The notes under the pieces are model-generated. The model was not told where the DNA came from. It saw only the letters and a program-made list of their open reading frames with translations, and did not search any database. 5,507 nucleotides of DNA from Candidatus Blautia equi (GTDB lineage: Bacteria; Bacillota; Clostridia; Lachnospirales; Lachnospiraceae): the NCBI GenBank assembly GCA_018064695.1, contig JAGHUU010000186.1, positions 1 through 5,507 of the forward strand, in the 5' to 3' direction. Position 1 is the first letter of the stretch. Every line of letters begins with the position of its first letter. This document shows, piece after piece, positions 4,425-5,507 of the stretch. The position numbers and the translations under genes are program-made.

Positions 4425-5507
4425 TTAGCGGAAGCTGTTTGCCCATCCCACCAGTGAATTGTGGTACACATTTTCAATAATGTCCTGATACATGCGATCT
4501 GTCACAGGACCGTTCTTTTTCATTTTTTCGTAGATGACCTTCTGGAGTTCCACCACGGTCATCTCCTGCAGGGATTTTCCTGCCGGAATCTCCACATCAT
4601 CCAGAATTCTGCCGGACTTCGGAGCTTCTTTTACAGGCTGCACAGGAGCTGTGAAGGCAGGCTGTGCAGGAGCTTCTTTCGGCTCTTCAGTCACAGGTTC
4701 CGGAGCTGCCGGTTTCACAGGTGCCGGCTCTTCCTTCTTTTCCGCAGGTGCTTTTTTCACAACAGTCTGCTGTTCCACCGCAAATGCTTCTTTTGCAGGT
4801 GCCTCCTGCTGCGGCATCTCATATGGAGCAATGCTCTCTGTCTCCAGAACTCCATCCAGGACAATGCTGCCGGCCGGTACCCATACCTCACCGGAGTTTC
4901 CAGATACTTCCACATTCAGTCTGCCGTTGTCCGCGTGGATCTTTTTGCCGGAGAGAACGCCAACGTACTCTCCAATGCCGTCTGCCGGAAGGTTGAACCA
5001 TGCGCTGTTGTCATCGTTATTTACGGTCACAAGCACGTTCTGGCCGTCACAGTTTCTGGAAAATGCGTACTGTCTGGTGGTCAGGGTGTGCTCTGTATAG
5101 TTTCCGTATGCCAGTGCCTTCAGCTGCTGGCGGGCTTTACCCAGTTTGGATACCACTGCGGTACACCAGTTGTTCTTCACTGCGTCCTTATAGTCATCCA
5201 GGTTGATATATGGGCGGAGGGAATCATCGGAGAATCGCTCTTTTCTGCCCTCCATGCCAAACTCGGAGCCATAGTAAACAGATGGAATACCAGGCAGTGT
5301 ATAGAGAAGCACATGGGTAGGAACAAAGTGTGCTTTGTTATTCAGCTTTGTATAGATTCGCTCCACATCATGGTTGTCCACAAAGTTGTAAAGCTTCAGG
5401 CCACCGCCGCCGTTGTTGCGTCCAAGGTCATTGAGACGTCTTACGGTGTGTGCGGTCTCAAAATAGTTGTGATCGTTGTGGCTGGAGTACAGCGCCTTAT
5501 GCAGATG
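4425..5507 (-). CDS. GH13 alpha-amylase-family enzyme, 3' part, with a linker and extra C-terminal domain
   Basis: The last 360 codons of a glycoside hydrolase family 13 protein; the frame is open to the window edge, so the start is outside. A GTG at 5379-5381 lies inside the conserved FVDNHD motif and is not a start. Visible residues (counted from the edge) include region IV FVDNHDV (42-48), whose His and Asp bind substrate, and GIPSVYYGSE (73-82), typical of the end of the barrel. Residues about 140-215 resemble the usual C-terminal beta-sandwich (NVLVTVNNDD, EVWVPAGSIVLDG). The catalytic Asp and Glu of regions II and III lie upstream, beyond the window. The tail is unusual: residues about 229-297 are rich in Pro, Ala, Glu and Lys, and the last 63 (298-360) look like a small helical domain ending WANSFR. 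The exact specificity (amylase, neopullulanase, maltodextrin hydrolase) and whether it is exported cannot be judged. It is upstream of the aminotransferase on the same strand. Confidence 0.9.
   Translation of the reverse strand, partial: HLHKALYSSHNDHNYFETAHTVRRLNDLGRNNGGGGLKLYNFVDNHDVERIYTKLNNKAHFVPTHVLLYTLPGIPSVYYGSEFGMEGRKERFSDDSLRPYINLDDYKDAVKNNWCTAVVSKLGKARQQLKALAYGNYTEHTLTTRQYAFSRNCDGQNVLVTVNNDDNSAWFNLPADGIGEYVGVLSGKKIHADNGRLNVEVSGNSGEVWVPAGSIVLDGVLETESIAPYEMPQQEAPAKEAFAVEQQTVVKKAPAEKKEEPAPVKPAAPEPVTEEPKEAPAQPAFTAPVQPVKEAPKSGRILDDVEIPAGKSLQEMTVVELQKVIYEKMKKNGPVTDRMYQDIIENVYHNSLVGWANSFR

Noticed and set aside
4534..5100. A 188-codon open frame on the + strand opposite the amylase
   Set aside because: It is a Ser/Ala/Gly/Phe-rich reading of the antisense of the linker and beta-sandwich, with no start signal or domain.
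5379..5381. GTG as a start codon for the amylase-family gene
   Set aside because: It falls inside the conserved FVDNHD motif, and the frame continues upstream to the window edge with matching family sequence.

Overview
The window looks like a stretch of chromosome from a Gram-positive anaerobe of the class Clostridia, plausibly family Lachnospiraceae. This is inferred from strong AGGAGG-type ribosome binding sites, moderate GC, T-tailed intrinsic terminators between most transcription units, and the protein families seen. The genus cannot be fixed from the sequence alone. I see no mobile element, CRISPR array, or tRNA/rRNA gene.

Layout. (1) Bases 1-193 are the 3' end of a GlnQ-type amino-acid ABC transporter ATPase on the + strand. 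(2) Bases 228-286 are a strong two-tiered intrinsic terminator, followed by an 18-bp tandem repeat that runs into the end of the next gene. (3) On the - strand lies a two-gene operon: an XRE-cupin regulator (930-1487, GTG start), then a Nudix hydrolase (352-915), with only 14 nt between them. (4) Bases 1488-1876 are a 389-bp divergent control region. It has a near-consensus - strand promoter, a leader with a 9-bp inverted repeat and a complete intrinsic terminator before the regulator gene, two TTTCGCGA boxes, and a weaker + strand promoter. (5) Bases 1877-3106 (+) encode a glutamate/aspartate-type symporter of the DAACS family. (6) A bidirectional terminator (3125-3164) separates it from a convergent class I aminotransferase (3187-4368, -). 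(7) Upstream of the aminotransferase on the same strand is the 3' part of a GH13 alpha-amylase-family gene (4425-5507, cut by the window edge). It has an unusual Pro/Ala/Glu/Lys-rich linker and a small predicted helical C-terminal domain.

How the parts may work together. An amino-acid ABC ATPase, an acidic amino-acid symporter and an aspartate-type aminotransferase suggest a local theme of amino-acid uptake and transamination. The XRE-cupin regulator is divergent from the symporter and is the natural candidate to control it, itself and the Nudix gene. This is inferred from gene order only. The most interesting non-coding signal is the regulator's leader. It can be drawn as a three-part attenuator (5' hairpin, possible antiterminator, terminator), which would put the regulator-Nudix operon under premature-termination control. 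The most interesting protein signal is the C-terminal extension of the amylase.
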